A DNA stretch of 64,000 bases from Cellvibrio sp. UBA7661 (GCA_002483365.1 DLHT01000006.1:493524-557523); one strand, 5' to 3'. Shown: positions 1-9,041, counted from the first letter of the stretch. The notes: generated by a model not told the origin, from the letters alone. Program-made: numbers and translations.

Positions 1-48
1 AGTAGAACGTTGGCCGCGCCCGACAAGCGCGTGCCAATAGATAATCGC

Positions 49-642
49 TTACCAATATCCCAGCACTATCTGCGGGCTCACATTGAGGAAAGCTGCGAAC
101 CTACCAAGCAGCATGTCTACAATTTGCAAACCCAGCAAAATAATAATCGGCGATAGATCAATAACACCACCTAATGGCGGCAACACTTTGCGGATCGGCG
201 CGCACAGTGGGTTGATGATCTGGTTTGCCAACACCAGCAGCGGGTTATGGCTCATAGGCGCAATAAAACTGCCGATAATGCTGATGATCATGCACCAGAA
301 AAAAATACCGGAAATGATGGTCAGTGCACCGACGAATCCCCAGGCAATCAATGGCAGCGGATTAGCGATAATCCCGGGTGCACCCAGAATCGTGGCCAAA
401 ATAAAGGTCGCCAATAACTGCACCAATAAAATGAGCACCACCGATGCCATATCAATTCCCAAAAACCCGGGGATGACTTTGCGCAGCGGTTTCAAAAACG
501 GCGCAGTCACTTTGACGATCGCTTGCGATACCGGATTATAAAAATCAGCGCGCACCAATTGCAGCAGGAAACGCAAAATCACAATCAACAAAAATAGCGA
601 TAAAAGACTGTAAGCAATCAAATGCAAAATGCTGACAAACAT
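49..642 (-). CDS. yggT: YggT family integral membrane protein
   Basis: This is a 197-residue inner-membrane protein built from two YGGT repeats, each with two hydrophobic segments and a proline-containing loop (PVSQAIVKVTAPFLKPLRKV in the first half, NPLCAPIRKVLPPL in the second). Family members are linked to osmotic shock tolerance and membrane or division functions, but no biochemical activity is established. I chose the ATG at 642 over a GTG 12 bases upstream because that GTG forms part of a GGAG ribosome binding site ideally spaced for the ATG. It lies downstream of proC and yggS on the same strand, the usual conserved order in gammaproteobacteria. Confidence 0.93.
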   Translation of the reverse strand: MFVSILHLIAYSLLSLFLLIVILRFLLQLVRADFYNPVSQAIVKVTAPFLKPLRKVIPGFLGIDMASVVLILLVQLLATFILATILGAPGIIANPLPLIAWGFVGALTIISGIFFWCMIISIIGSFIAPMSHNPLLVLANQIINPLCAPIRKVLPPLGGVIDLSPIIILLGLQIVDMLLGRFAAFLNVSPQIVLGYW

Positions 643-699
643 GAAGGGCTCCACTCATCCGACGAAAAATAACAACATAAATTGAAAAACAATTAACGA

Positions 700-1518
700 T
701 TACTTGCCCAACAACTCTGACAATTCAACTGCACGGTTGGAGCAGGCGGTCATGGCATTCAATACGCTTGCGCGCAACTGATCCTGCTCAAAGCTATTGA
801 TCGCCTGCTCGGTCGTACCTTTGGGCGATGTCACGCGGCGGCGTAATTCAGCTACATCAAAATGACTTTCCTTCGCTAACATGGCGGCACCCAGTGCCGT
901 TTGCAATGTCAGTTCGGTTGCACACTCACGGCTCAGCCCGAGTTTTATACCGGCATCAATCATCGCTTCCATAAATAAAAAGAAATAAGCGGGGCCGGAA
1001 CCTGAAACCGCAGTAACCGGATTCAACAGGCTTTCATCATCCAACCACTGCACTATTCCCACCGCACCGAGGATCGCATTCGCCTGGGATTTTTGCGCCG
1101 CGCTGACATGTGCGTTCGCGTATAAACCACTCGCGCCCGCGCGCAATTGCGATGGCGTATTGGGCATGCAGCGCACTATCGCCTGATCGTCACCCAACCA
1201 GCTTGCGATACTCGCCGTGGTGATGCCCGCCGCGACCGAAATAATCAGCGGCTTATGGGCAAGCGATGCGCGCAAACCAAGTGCAACATCTTTGAGCATT
1301 TGCGGTTTCACCCCGAGCACAACCACATCTGCCTGTGCGGCAGCGGCGTTATCCGTGGTGATATCGATATGGAATTCCTGCTTCACTTTGTCGAGTGTTT
1401 CCATACGCGGACCCGCGGCAATGATTTGCGTGCGGCTGTAACCCTCTGCCAGTAATCCCCCGATAATCGCTTTGGCCATGTTACCGGCGCCGATAAAGGC
1501 AATTTTGGTTGTACTCAC
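700..1518 (-). CDS. proC: Pyrroline-5-carboxylate reductase
   Basis: It catalyses the last step of proline synthesis, the NAD(P)H-dependent reduction of 1-pyrroline-5-carboxylate to proline in the cytosol. The 272-residue length matches the family (about 270). The Rossmann nucleotide-binding motif IGAGNMA is at residues 9-15, and the family signature SGSGPAYFFLF sits in the dimerisation/active-site domain near residue 170. The start is a GTG at 1518 preceded by AAGGA five bases away. It follows yggS after about 110 bases and precedes yggT, as in Pseudomonas, and is probably co-transcribed with them. Confidence 0.97.
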   Translation of the reverse strand: MSTTKIAFIGAGNMAKAIIGGLLAEGYSRTQIIAAGPRMETLDKVKQEFHIDITTDNAAAAQADVVVLGVKPQMLKDVALGLRASLAHKPLIISVAAGITTASIASWLGDDQAIVRCMPNTPSQLRAGASGLYANAHVSAAQKSQANAILGAVGIVQWLDDESLLNPVTAVSGSGPAYFFLFMEAMIDAGIKLGLSRECATELTLQTALGAAMLAKESHFDVAELRRRVTSPKGTTEQAINSFEQDQLRASVLNAMTACSNRAVELSELLGK

Positions 1519-1545
1519 GATAGTTCCTTAAATGGTCGATTTGTG

Positions 1546-1627
1546 AAAAGCTGATCTATTAAAACCCGATCTATTAAAAACCGGCCTGTAAAAACCCAGT
1601 CAGTAAAAATAGCCAGGCGCTAAAATG
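1546..1627. repeat. Degenerate 15-bp tandem array between yggS and proC
   Basis: Five degenerate units of 14-16 bases with a shared T/G-A(4-5)-CC core (for example gatctattaaaaccc, then gatctattaaaaaccg) run from 1553 to the yggS stop codon. Counting one more A-run at 1546, the A-runs start at 1546, 1561, 1576, 1590, 1605 and 1622. It could be decayed local duplication. It fills most of the gap between two co-directional genes, so it would lie in the intercistronic mRNA. Confidence 0.6.
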
Positions 1628-2329
1628 TCAATTCAGTTTAGGACGCGCGCCAAAAATATCCGTACCCACACGGACAAATGTTGCACCTTCAGCGATGGCC
1701 GCTTCCAAATCGCCGGACATCCCCATAGATAAACAGTCCATCGGCAGACAAGCACCGCTGTTATTCAACGCCTGTAATGCCTCGCGCAACCTGGCAAACG
1801 CCGCGCGCTGTTGGGCGGGGTCATTGGTGACAGCGGGTATTGCCATCAAGCCGCGCAACTTGAGCCGCGTTAACGGGGCTATCGCCGCAACCAATGCAGG
1901 CAATTCTGCCAGACTCACTCCCGACTTGGTGGATTCATCGTCAATATTCACCTGCACACAAATATTCAGCGGCGGCAAGTGTGGCGGCCGCTGGTCATTC
2001 AAGCGCTGGGCGATTTTCAACCGGTCTACCGAATGCACCCAGCTGAAATGCTCGGCAATCGGCCGGGTTTTATTGGATTGGATCGGGCCGATAAAGTGCC
2101 ACTCCAGATCATCCAGATGCGACAAGGCGCTTTGCTTATCCAGCGCCTCTTGCAGGTAATTTTCACCAAACGCCCGCTGCCCCGCCTCGTAAGCCTGCGT
2201 CACCGCCTCTGCGGGTTGGGTTTTGCTGACGGCGATCAACTGCACAGTTTGCGGATTTCGTCCGGCAGCGGCAGCGGCTTGGTGAATTCGTGCGGTGACT
2301 TTCGCGAGCTTGTCGTCTATCTTGTGCAT
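1628..2329 (-). CDS. yggS: YggS/PLPBP pyridoxal phosphate homeostasis protein
   Basis: It is a cytosolic PLP-binding protein with an alanine-racemase-like TIM-barrel fold and no known catalytic activity; the family maintains vitamin B6 and amino/keto acid balance. The cofactor lysine is K36 within LIAVSKTQPAE, the same position as in E. coli. Further family motifs are FGENYLQEA, WHFIGPIQSNK and the C-terminal LSMGMSGDLEAAI phosphate-binding loop. At 233 residues it is full length. It is divergent from pilT, with 77 bases between the starts, exactly as in P. aeruginosa. Confidence 0.96.
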   Translation of the reverse strand: MHKIDDKLAKVTARIHQAAAAAGRNPQTVQLIAVSKTQPAEAVTQAYEAGQRAFGENYLQEALDKQSALSHLDDLEWHFIGPIQSNKTRPIAEHFSWVHSVDRLKIAQRLNDQRPPHLPPLNICVQVNIDDESTKSGVSLAELPALVAAIAPLTRLKLRGLMAIPAVTNDPAQQRAAFARLREALQALNNSGACLPMDCLSMGMSGDLEAAIAEGATFVRVGTDIFGARPKLN

Positions 2330-2406
2330 AGTGTTATGAATATTTACCTATGTCCTCCGTACCGCCTGCTGCAGTACCGACTCCAATAAAATAAAAGGTT
2401 GCCCTG

Positions 2407-3441
2407 ATGGATATCACCGAACTTCTGGCTTTTAGCGCCAAACAAGGCGCATCTGACTTGCACCTCTCGGCGGGATTGCCGCCCATGATCCGTGTGGATG
2501 GCGATGTACGCCGTATCAACCTGCCGCCCATGGAGCACAAGCAGGTACACGGCCTGATTTACGACATTATGAATGACAAGCAGCGCAAGGACTACGAAGA
2601 ATTCCTGGAAACCGACTTCTCGTTTGAAGTGCCCGGTGTAGCGCGCTTTCGTGTTAACGCTTTTAACCAGAACCGCGGTGCCGGTGCGGTATTCCGTACC
2701 ATTCCTTCCAAAGTATTGACGATGGAAGAACTGGGCATGGGCAACGTGTTCCGCGATATCTGCGCCGTGCCGCGCGGATTGGTGTTGGTGACAGGCCCGA
2801 CCGGCTCGGGTAAATCCACTACCCTCGCTGCAATGATCGATTACATTAATGACAACAAATATGAACACGTTTTGACGATTGAAGACCCGATTGAATTCGT
2901 ACACGAATCCAAAAAATGTCTGGTGAACCAACGTGAAGTCCACCGCGATACCCACGGCTTTAACGAAGCACTGCGCTCCGCACTGCGGGAAGACCCGGAC
3001 ATTATTCTGGTGGGTGAGATGCGCGATTTGGAAACCATCCGCCTCGCACTGACCGCCGCTGAAACCGGCCACCTGGTATTCGGCACACTGCACACCACCT
3101 CCGCCGCAAAAACCATCGACCGTATCGTGGACGTATTCCCCGCGAACGAAAAATCCATGGTGCGTTCAATGTTGTCGGAATCGCTGCAAGCGGTAATTTC
3201 GCAAACGCTGATGAAGAAAAACGGCGGTGGCCGTGTAGCGGCACACGAAATTATGCGTGGCACCTCGGCAATCCGTAACCTGATCCGCGAAGATAAAGTG
3301 GCGCAAATGTATTCGGCAATCCAGACCGGTGCATCGCTCGGCATGCAGACCATGGACCAGTGTCTGGCTGACTTGGTATCGCGCCGCATTATTAGCCGTG
3401 AAGCGGCCAAATCGAAAGCCAAGTTCCCGGAGAATTTCTAA
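2407..3441 (+). CDS. pilT: Type IV pilus retraction ATPase PilT
   Basis: It is a hexameric cytoplasmic motor that powers retraction (depolymerisation) of type IV pili during twitching motility. The Walker A motif GPTGSGKS spans residues 130-137 with K136, followed by the Asp box, a Walker B region with ILVGEMRD (E204), a His box (GTLHTTSA), and the PilT-specific AIRNLIRE motif near residue 290. At 344 residues it is full length. An AAAGG ribosome binding site precedes the ATG by 8 bases. pilU follows after 77 bases and is probably in the same transcript. Confidence 0.98.
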   Translation: MDITELLAFSAKQGASDLHLSAGLPPMIRVDGDVRRINLPPMEHKQVHGLIYDIMNDKQRKDYEEFLETDFSFEVPGVARFRVNAFNQNRGAGAVFRTIPSKVLTMEELGMGNVFRDICAVPRGLVLVTGPTGSGKSTTLAAMIDYINDNKYEHVLTIEDPIEFVHESKKCLVNQREVHRDTHGFNEALRSALREDPDIILVGEMRDLETIRLALTAAETGHLVFGTLHTTSAAKTIDRIVDVFPANEKSMVRSMLSESLQAVISQTLMKKNGGGRVAAHEIMRGTSAIRNLIREDKVAQMYSAIQTGASLGMQTMDQCLADLVSRRIISREAAKSKAKFPENF

Positions 3442-3518
3442 CGACGGCTGTCTGCCAGGCTCCGTTATTTTTAATTATTTTTCGCACAACGTTTCAATAA
3501 TATTTAAGGTGCATTGTT

Positions 3519-4664
3519 ATGGATTTTGATCGGTTATTGTCCCTGATGGTAGAAAAAGGCGCGTCGGATTTATTTATTACTGCCGGCGTACCACCGTCGA
3601 TCAAAGTCCACGGCAAAATTGTTCCTGTGACAGCTACTCCACTCGCGCCGGAAAAAGCGCGCGAGTTGGTGCTGAGTGTAATGAATGAAAAACAGCGCAC
3701 TGAATTTCTGGACAAAAAAGAACTCAACTTTGCAGTGAGCGCACGTGGCATTGGGCGTTTTCGTGCGAGCGCATTTTATCAGCGCAACCTCGCGGGCATG
3801 GTACTGCGCCGCATTGAGACCAAAATCCCCCAAATTGATGAATTGGGTTTGCCCGAAATCGTAAAAGAATTGGCAATGACCAAACGCGGCCTGATTATTT
3901 TTGTGGGCGCGACCGGTACCGGTAAATCTACCTCACTCGCGTCTATGATCGGTCATCGCAACCAAAATTCCAAAGGCCACATTATTTCCATTGAAGACCC
4001 GATTGAATTTATCCACCAACATCAGGGCTGCATTATCACCCAACGCGAAGTGGGTATTGATACCGAATCGTTTGAAATTGCGCTGAAAAATACCTTGCGT
4101 CAGGCGCCCGATGTAATTTTGATCGGCGAAGTGCGCTCGCGCGAAACCATGGATCACGCCATTGCGTTTGCGGAAACCGGTCACCTGTGTTTGTGTACAC
4201 TGCACGCCAACAACGCCAACCAGGCACTCGACCGTATCATTCACTTCTTCCCGGCGGATCGCCATCGCCAATTGTGGATGGACTTGTCATTAAATTTAAA
4301 AGCGATTGTTGCGCAACAATTGATTCAAACACCGGATGGGAACGGCCGCCGTGCGTGTTTGGAAATTATGATCAACACCCCGCTTGCACAAGATTTAATT
4401 CGCAAAGGCGAAGTGTCTGAGTTGAAAGAATTGATGAAGCGCTCAACAGAGTTGGGTATGCAGACGTTTGACCAAGCGCTTTATGCACTGTATGACAATG
4501 GCGAAATTACGTATGAAGATGCGCTACTACACGCTGACTCACCTAACGATTTGCGCTTGATGATTAAACTCGGCTCCGAGACCGATGCCAATTATTTATC
4601 GCACGCTGCAGACAGTTTATCGATTCAAAGCGACGAGCAGAATAATCGCGGCAAGATGTTTTAA
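3519..4664 (+). CDS. pilU: PilT-dependent retraction ATPase PilU
   Basis: It is a PilT paralogue and accessory retraction ATPase, which in other species adds force to PilT-driven retraction. The Walker A motif is GATGTGKST, the Walker B region VILIGEVRS and the His box CTLHANNA. At 381 residues it is longer than PilT because of a C-terminal extension of about 40 residues rich in Asp and Ser after LMIKLGSETD, typical of PilU. AAGGTG precedes the ATG. Just after the stop codon lies a paired-hairpin repeat (4664-4737) that may end transcription. Confidence 0.97.
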   Translation: MDFDRLLSLMVEKGASDLFITAGVPPSIKVHGKIVPVTATPLAPEKARELVLSVMNEKQRTEFLDKKELNFAVSARGIGRFRASAFYQRNLAGMVLRRIETKIPQIDELGLPEIVKELAMTKRGLIIFVGATGTGKSTSLASMIGHRNQNSKGHIISIEDPIEFIHQHQGCIITQREVGIDTESFEIALKNTLRQAPDVILIGEVRSRETMDHAIAFAETGHLCLCTLHANNANQALDRIIHFFPADRHRQLWMDLSLNLKAIVAQQLIQTPDGNGRRACLEIMINTPLAQDLIRKGEVSELKELMKRSTELGMQTFDQALYALYDNGEITYEDALLHADSPNDLRLMIKLGSETDANYLSHAADSLSIQSDEQNNRGKMF

Positions 4665-4737
4665 ATCCCTCCCAGCCTCCCTTTACAAAAGGGAGGAGGA
4701 GCAGATGCCCCTCTTTGATAAAGAGGGGTCAGGGGAA
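4664..4737. repeat. Paired-hairpin dispersed repeat, copy 1
   Basis: Two 9-bp-arm hairpins stand side by side: CCTCCCTTT/AAAGGGAGG (4676-4696) and CCCCTCTTT/AAAGAGGGG (4708-4728), each with a 3-base loop. Related copies are at 34255-34290 and 56859-56940, so this is a dispersed REP-like element. It lies between the convergent pilU and ruvX genes, where it could act as a bidirectional transcription barrier. Confidence 0.8.
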
Positions 4738-4738
4738 A

Positions 4739-5161
4739 CTAAACACTTTGATTTCGTTCAAACCAACCTTCCAAAATTAAGCGCGCAGCAATCGAATCCA
4801 CCGGATTATGTTTGTAATCGCGCGATCCACCCCGGCTCATCACTTCGCCTTTTGCTTCAAAGCTGGTTAAACGCTCATCGACCATTTCGACTTTCACACC
4901 AAAACGCCCGTGAATGCGGTTGGCAAATTTTCGCGCGCGTGTGCTCAGTTCACTTTCGCTTTCGTCCATGTTCAGTGGCAGCCCCACCAATACCAAATCG
5001 GGTTTCCATTCAGCTAATAATTTTTCAATTTGTGTCCAGTCGGGAATACCGTCTTTGGCTTTTAGTGGCGCAAGCGAATTGGCCGAGTGGGTAATTGTTT
5101 GGCCGGATGCAACGCCAATATTTTTAGTGCCGTAATCAAACGCAAGAAGGGTTTTTATCAT
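4739..5161 (-). CDS. ruvX: Holliday-junction resolvase-like protein YqgF/RuvX
   Basis: It is a small RNase H-fold protein; the family is a putative Holliday junction resolvase that also acts in 16S rRNA 5' end maturation. The N-terminal LAFDYGTKNIGVA carries the first catalytic Asp, the middle has LVGLPLNMD, and the C-terminal VDERLTSFEA and DSIAARLIL segments hold the remaining acidic residues. Its 140 residues match the family. It sits immediately downstream of algH with a 48-base gap, a pairing conserved across gammaproteobacteria. It is convergent with pilU. Confidence 0.95.
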   Translation of the reverse strand: MIKTLLAFDYGTKNIGVASGQTITHSANSLAPLKAKDGIPDWTQIEKLLAEWKPDLVLVGLPLNMDESESELSTRARKFANRIHGRFGVKVEMVDERLTSFEAKGEVMSRGGSRDYKHNPVDSIAARLILEGWFERNQSV

Positions 5162-5209
5162 CGAAGGTGCGCTAATGAGCTCAATAAGAAATGTCGTTGT
5201 TGCGCAGAA

Positions 5210-5803
5210 TTACGCGTGGCCTGGTGTGCTGGCAATTAAATTAACATCAATGCCTAACACTTGCGCCGCTGATGCCCAGCGTTGCTCCAAAGGCGTATTG
5301 AAAATAATGTCTTTATTGGCAGGAACGGTAAGCCAACTATTGGCTGCAATCTCAGCCTCCAATTGCCCCTCACCCCACCCGGCATAACCCAAGGCAATCA
5401 AACATTGTTTGGGACCACGACCTTCTGCCAAGGCGACAATAATATCGCGCGATGCCGTCAGGGAAATATCCGGTGAAACCTCTAGAGTGGATTGCCATTT
5501 GACATCACTGGTGTGCAATACGAAACCGCGCTCGGGTTGTACCGGGCCACCGCTCATGACCATTTGATCGCCTTGGTCGGATAAGTCATCCAGATCCATT
5601 TGCAAAAAAATCTCTTTGAGCAGCATGGGCGTAGCGGCGTTGATTACCACCCCCATCGCACCCTTGTCGCTGTGTTCGCAAACATAGGTTACTGTGTGGG
5701 CAAAAGAGGAGTCATTCAAACCTGGCATCGCAATCAAAAAATGATCGCGCAGGCTGCCAGGTGTCAGCTCATTGATATCAGTGGTTATGGGTTTTGAGTT
5801 CAT
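5210..5803 (-). CDS. algH: YqgE/AlgH family protein
   Basis: It is a 197-residue cytosolic protein of the UPF0301 family, named for an alginate regulation phenotype in Pseudomonas; its molecular function is unresolved. Family hallmarks are LRDHFLIAMPGL near the N-terminus, VTYVCEHSDKGAMGVVIN, the GGPV(Q)xERGFVLH motif and ALGYAGWGEGQLE. It begins with ATG at 5803 after a GAAG site. It lies between tonB3 and ruvX in the same order as PA0404-PA0406 of P. aeruginosa and is probably in one transcript with them. Confidence 0.94.
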   Translation of the reverse strand: MNSKPITTDINELTPGSLRDHFLIAMPGLNDSSFAHTVTYVCEHSDKGAMGVVINAATPMLLKEIFLQMDLDDLSDQGDQMVMSGGPVQPERGFVLHTSDVKWQSTLEVSPDISLTASRDIIVALAEGRGPKQCLIALGYAGWGEGQLEAEIAANSWLTVPANKDIIFNTPLEQRWASAAQVLGIDVNLIASTPGHA

Positions 5804-5866
5804 AACTTCAGTATGAGGCCTGGTGGGGCTAAAACAAGCATCAGACCTAAATTAATTGGTGGATCA

Positions 5867-6790
5867 TTAATTGGCGGAGGTAGTGATGGTGGAGTCTTTG
5901 CCGGTAATTTCAAACCGCCAGGTACGGATAATTTGTAAGCGGTCCGCATGCTTGCGGATTTCCGGAGGGAATTGGGCAAAAGGGGCAGACAGGCGGACAA
6001 TCTGGCGCGCCGCATCATCGAGGATACGCTGCCCGGAAGACTGCAATACTTTGATCTCGTAGATGGTTCCATCGGGATTGATCATCACCGATAAACGCAA
6101 GTTTCCAGTAATGCGGCGATTAAGTGCTTCACGCGGATAATTGCGGTCACCCACCTGTTCAATCTTGTTGCTCCAATCGTTCAGGTACTTGGCATCAAAG
6201 GATTCTTTGGTGGATACCGAATTGAGCACACGCAAACGCGGGCGCTTGGCAGCCTCCTGTCGCTGGAGATCGCGCTTTGCCTGCAGGCTGGCAATTTCTG
6301 CATCGTATTTTGATGGTGTGTTGAACTGGGCATCGTTGAATTCACGCTCTTCGCGCTCATCCGAATTCAATTTGACCTGCGCCACCTGTGTGGATTTTGC
6401 AGTGGTTGTCAGCAACTGCTGGTCTTTGATTTTTTCTTTTGAGGCGGCTTGCTGTTGCGGAATCGGGTTGACCTCACGCACCTGGGTATCGGCAAATTCT
6501 GCCTGATGCTCAGTGGCCAGTTGTTTGGCTTCATCAAGAGTACCGCTACCTTGTTGATTGTGCTGGGCGAGAAAATCCGCCTGTTCAGGCGCACGCTGCG
6601 ACTTATGGGTGGCGAGCGTAATTTCGATCGTCTGGGAAGTATTGTTATGGTCAGGCAGTTTGAAGGTAAAACCCAGAATCACAAAAGCATGCAGCGCAAT
6701 CGCCAGAAAAAACGTAAAACTGAGTCGGTCGCCGGTATCGACCGGCGGTACCAACAGGTTTTCTTGTTCCACTGCAAGGGCTTGATTCAT
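5867..6790 (-). CDS. tonB3: TonB3-like energy transducer
   Basis: This is a TonB-family protein, cytoplasm-anchored and reaching through the periplasm to pass proton-motive energy to outer-membrane partners. A single transmembrane segment lies near residues 24-46 (FTFFLAIALHAFVILGFTF), followed by a long Gln/Ala/Lys-rich charged linker and a C-terminal TonB domain from about residue 215 (YPREALNRRITGNLRLSV, then VLQSSGQRILDDAA). I use the ATG at 6790; the TTG two codons upstream is less likely. Its position upstream of gshB and the pil-chp genes matches PA0406 (TonB3), which is needed for twitching in P. aeruginosa; the same role here is inference. Confidence 0.85.
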   Translation of the reverse strand: MNQALAVEQENLLVPPVDTGDRLSFTFFLAIALHAFVILGFTFKLPDHNNTSQTIEITLATHKSQRAPEQADFLAQHNQQGSGTLDEAKQLATEHQAEFADTQVREVNPIPQQQAASKEKIKDQQLLTTTAKSTQVAQVKLNSDEREEREFNDAQFNTPSKYDAEIASLQAKRDLQRQEAAKRPRLRVLNSVSTKESFDAKYLNDWSNKIEQVGDRNYPREALNRRITGNLRLSVMINPDGTIYEIKVLQSSGQRILDDAARQIVRLSAPFAQFPPEIRKHADRLQIIRTWRFEITGKDSTITTSAN

Positions 6791-6838
6791 GCACAACTGC
6801 TCTGGTGTCTGGCCTATCCTGCGGGCGGCCGGAGTAAA

Positions 6839-7792
6839 TTAACGCGCCGCCAATTTACGCTCTATGGCGTCGATTAGCCGTGATCCAATTCCCGTGCCAT
6901 ACGCCTTATCGATTTCACGCGCACATGTGGGGCTGGTGACATTGATTTCTGTCAGATAGTTACCAATCACATCCAAACCGACAAACATCAAACCCTTGGC
7001 TTTGAGCGCGGGTGCCACTTGGCTGACAATCCAGTAGTCCTGGTCAGTGAGCGGCTGGGCGACGCCGGTACCGCCCGCTGCCAGGTTGCCGCGGGTTTCG
7101 CCTTGGGCAGGAATACGCGCCAAACAATAAGGGACAGGCTCACCGTCGACGACCAAAATACGCTTGTCGCCATCGCGGATTTCAGGGATGTAACGCTGCG
7201 CCATAATTGTCTGGATGCCGAATTCTGTAAGTGTTTCCAGAATGACGCCGACGTTAGGATCGTCCTGACGACAGCGGAAAATCCGGCTGCCGCCCATGCC
7301 GTCGAGCGGTTTAAATATCACATCGCCATACTGTTTGTGAAAGTCGCGCAGGCGCAGCATATCGCGGCTGACTAATACCGGAGGGCAACATTGGGGAAAT
7401 TGGGTGGCAAATATTTTCTCATTGCAATCGCGCAGGCTGCGCGGATCATTGATAACCAAAGCACCCTGCTGCTGCGCAGCCTCAAGGACATAAGTGCTGT
7501 AAATATACTCGTTGTCGAAGGGAGGATCTTTGCGCATGATGATCACATCCAGCTCGCCCAGTTTGCGATCTTCATGCAAACCCAGCTCAAACCAGCTATC
7601 ACCATTATCAGCTACGAATAAATTGCGCATATTGGCGCGTGCTTCACCCTGTAACAGATAAAGATCAGACTGCTCCATATAGTGCAGATCCCAACCCCGT
7701 TCTTGTGCGGCCAGCAAGAGCGCCAGGGTTGTGTCCTTATAGAACTTGATATCAGCAATAGGATCCATCACCACGCCAAGGGAAATAGCCAT
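6839..7792 (-). CDS. gshB: Glutathione synthetase
   Basis: It catalyses ATP-dependent ligation of glycine to gamma-glutamylcysteine, the second step of glutathione synthesis. The 317-residue ATP-grasp enzyme shows the family N-terminus (SLGVVMDPI), the loop DVIFKPLDGMGGSRIFR, the substrate region RYIPEIRDGDKRILV and the metal-binding C-terminal EINVTSPTCAREID. It is divergent from pilG across a 346-base promoter region and leads the gshB-tonB3-algH-ruvX strand-mates. Confidence 0.97.
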   Translation of the reverse strand: MAISLGVVMDPIADIKFYKDTTLALLLAAQERGWDLHYMEQSDLYLLQGEARANMRNLFVADNGDSWFELGLHEDRKLGELDVIIMRKDPPFDNEYIYSTYVLEAAQQQGALVINDPRSLRDCNEKIFATQFPQCCPPVLVSRDMLRLRDFHKQYGDVIFKPLDGMGGSRIFRCRQDDPNVGVILETLTEFGIQTIMAQRYIPEIRDGDKRILVVDGEPVPYCLARIPAQGETRGNLAAGGTGVAQPLTDQDYWIVSQVAPALKAKGLMFVGLDVIGNYLTEINVTSPTCAREIDKAYGTGIGSRLIDAIERKLAAR

Positions 7793-8138
7793 AAAATTTA
7801 CTCTGAAAATAATGTCCGGGGCACAATTTGCCCAGACAACAAGGGCGGGCTAAAGTTAAGTCCTGATAACAATTAAAGCAAGAAGCTAACCGACAGATTA
7901 AAGCGATCTAAAAAATTGAAAAGCGGTACGGATTGCTCATATATTCAACTAGTTATGGCGTAACCTTAAAAACTGTGTTAAAAGTTCGGTTTCACTAATG
8001 GCGTTATTTTGACACTCGCCGACAAGTGACTACTTCGCGTAATACTGGCTCAACGCCAGGCTTCAATCAACTAAACGTGTATATCTGGCAGCCGTAATAA
8101 CACCCTGTTGCGGCAATAACAAAAGGCAAGGTCAGAGT
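7793..8138. promoter_or_regulatory. Divergent gshB/pilG promoter region
   Basis: The 346-base gap between the divergent gshB and pilG starts holds no plausible gene. A TTGACA box at 8009-8014 with a weak TACTTC-like -10 sixteen bases later could serve pilG, but I am unsure. The pilG ATG is preceded by AAGG at suitable spacing. No clear palindromic operator was seen. Confidence 0.4.
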
Positions 8139-8534
8139 ATGGAAGTAACTTACGAAAGCCTCAAAGTGATGGTGATAGACGACAGTAAAACCATCCGTCG
8201 TACGGCTGAAACACTACTCAAAAAAGCGGGCTGCATGGTAATTACCGCCACCGACGGCTTTGATGCACTGGCAAAAATTGCCGATACCCGCCCCGATATT
8301 ATTTTTGTGGACATCATGATGCCACGCCTCGATGGCTATCAGACCTGTGCCCTGATCAAAAATAACAGCGAATTCAAAACCACTCCGGTCATCATGTTAT
8401 CCAGTAAGGATGGCCTGTTCGATAAAGCCAAAGGCCGCATTGTCGGCTCCGACCAGTATCTCACCAAGCCTTTTAGCAAAAGCGAGTTACTCGGCGCTAT
8501 TGAAGCACACGTCAAACACCTGAAAGCCTCTTGA
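8139..8534 (+). CDS. pilG: Twitching motility response regulator PilG
   Basis: This single-domain CheY-like receiver of 131 residues acts in the Pil-Chp phosphorelay. The acidic pocket is VIDDSKT near residues 12-18, the phosphoacceptor Asp lies in FVDIMMPRLDG, the conserved Thr/Ser is in VIMLSSKDG and the Lys in YLTKPF. In Pseudomonas PilG stimulates pilus extension and cAMP synthesis. It is the first gene of the pilGHIJK-chpABC cluster, with AAGG 7 bases before the ATG. Confidence 0.96.
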   Translation: MEVTYESLKVMVIDDSKTIRRTAETLLKKAGCMVITATDGFDALAKIADTRPDIIFVDIMMPRLDGYQTCALIKNNSEFKTTPVIMLSSKDGLFDKAKGRIVGSDQYLTKPFSKSELLGAIEAHVKHLKAS

Positions 8535-8678
8535 CGGGATACATCCGGATTTTGGCTGTTGCCATCCGCTCACTGTATTTGGCGGCGACGGATCTGGCAG
8601 CAGCGTGGACTGATTTCCAAAGGACTGTCTCACATTCACCGCAATAGCGCGGAAAACTTTTTGTTTTTTGGAGCGATT

Positions 8679-9041
8679 ATGGCCAGAGTATTGATTATTG
8701 ACGACTCACCGACTGAAACCTACAAGCTGACCAGCATGCTGGAAAAAAATGGCCATGTAGTGATGACCGCCGATAATGGCGAAGCTGGCATCGCTCTGGC
8801 ACAGAAAGAACTGCCTGATCTTGTGCTGATGGATGTGGTGATGCCTGGGCTTAATGGCTTTCAGGCGACACGCCAACTGACCAAAACCCCCGAAACTGCC
8901 CATATTCCGGTCATTATCGTCACCACCAAAGATCAGCAAACAGACCGGGTTTGGGGCATGCGCCAAGGGGCGAAGGCGTATTTATCCAAACCAATCACAC
9001 AAGAAGTATTGATGGCGGCTATGGCCGAAGTATTGCGCTAG
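8679..9041 (+). CDS. pilH: Twitching motility response regulator PilH
   Basis: This single-domain receiver of 120 residues is the second CheY-like output of the Pil-Chp system and is thought to act as a phosphate sink or retraction regulator. Motifs are LIIDDSPTE, phosphoacceptor LMDVVMPGLNG, IVTTK and YLSKPI. The open frame extends 40 codons upstream to 8559, but the ATG at 8679 has a GGAG site six bases away and gives the conserved start MARVLIIDDSP, so I use it. It follows pilG after about 145 bases. Confidence 0.95.
   Translation: MARVLIIDDSPTETYKLTSMLEKNGHVVMTADNGEAGIALAQKELPDLVLMDVVMPGLNGFQATRQLTKTPETAHIPVIIVTTKDQQTDRVWGMRQGAKAYLSKPITQEVLMAAMAEVLR

Noticed and set aside
2344..3093. 249-codon open frame on the minus strand over pilT
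   Set aside because: It mirrors the highly conserved PilT ATPase core and has no family features.
7793..8138. Riboswitch or small RNA upstream of pilG
   Set aside because: No conserved aptamer core or stable terminator-like hairpin could be recognised by eye.
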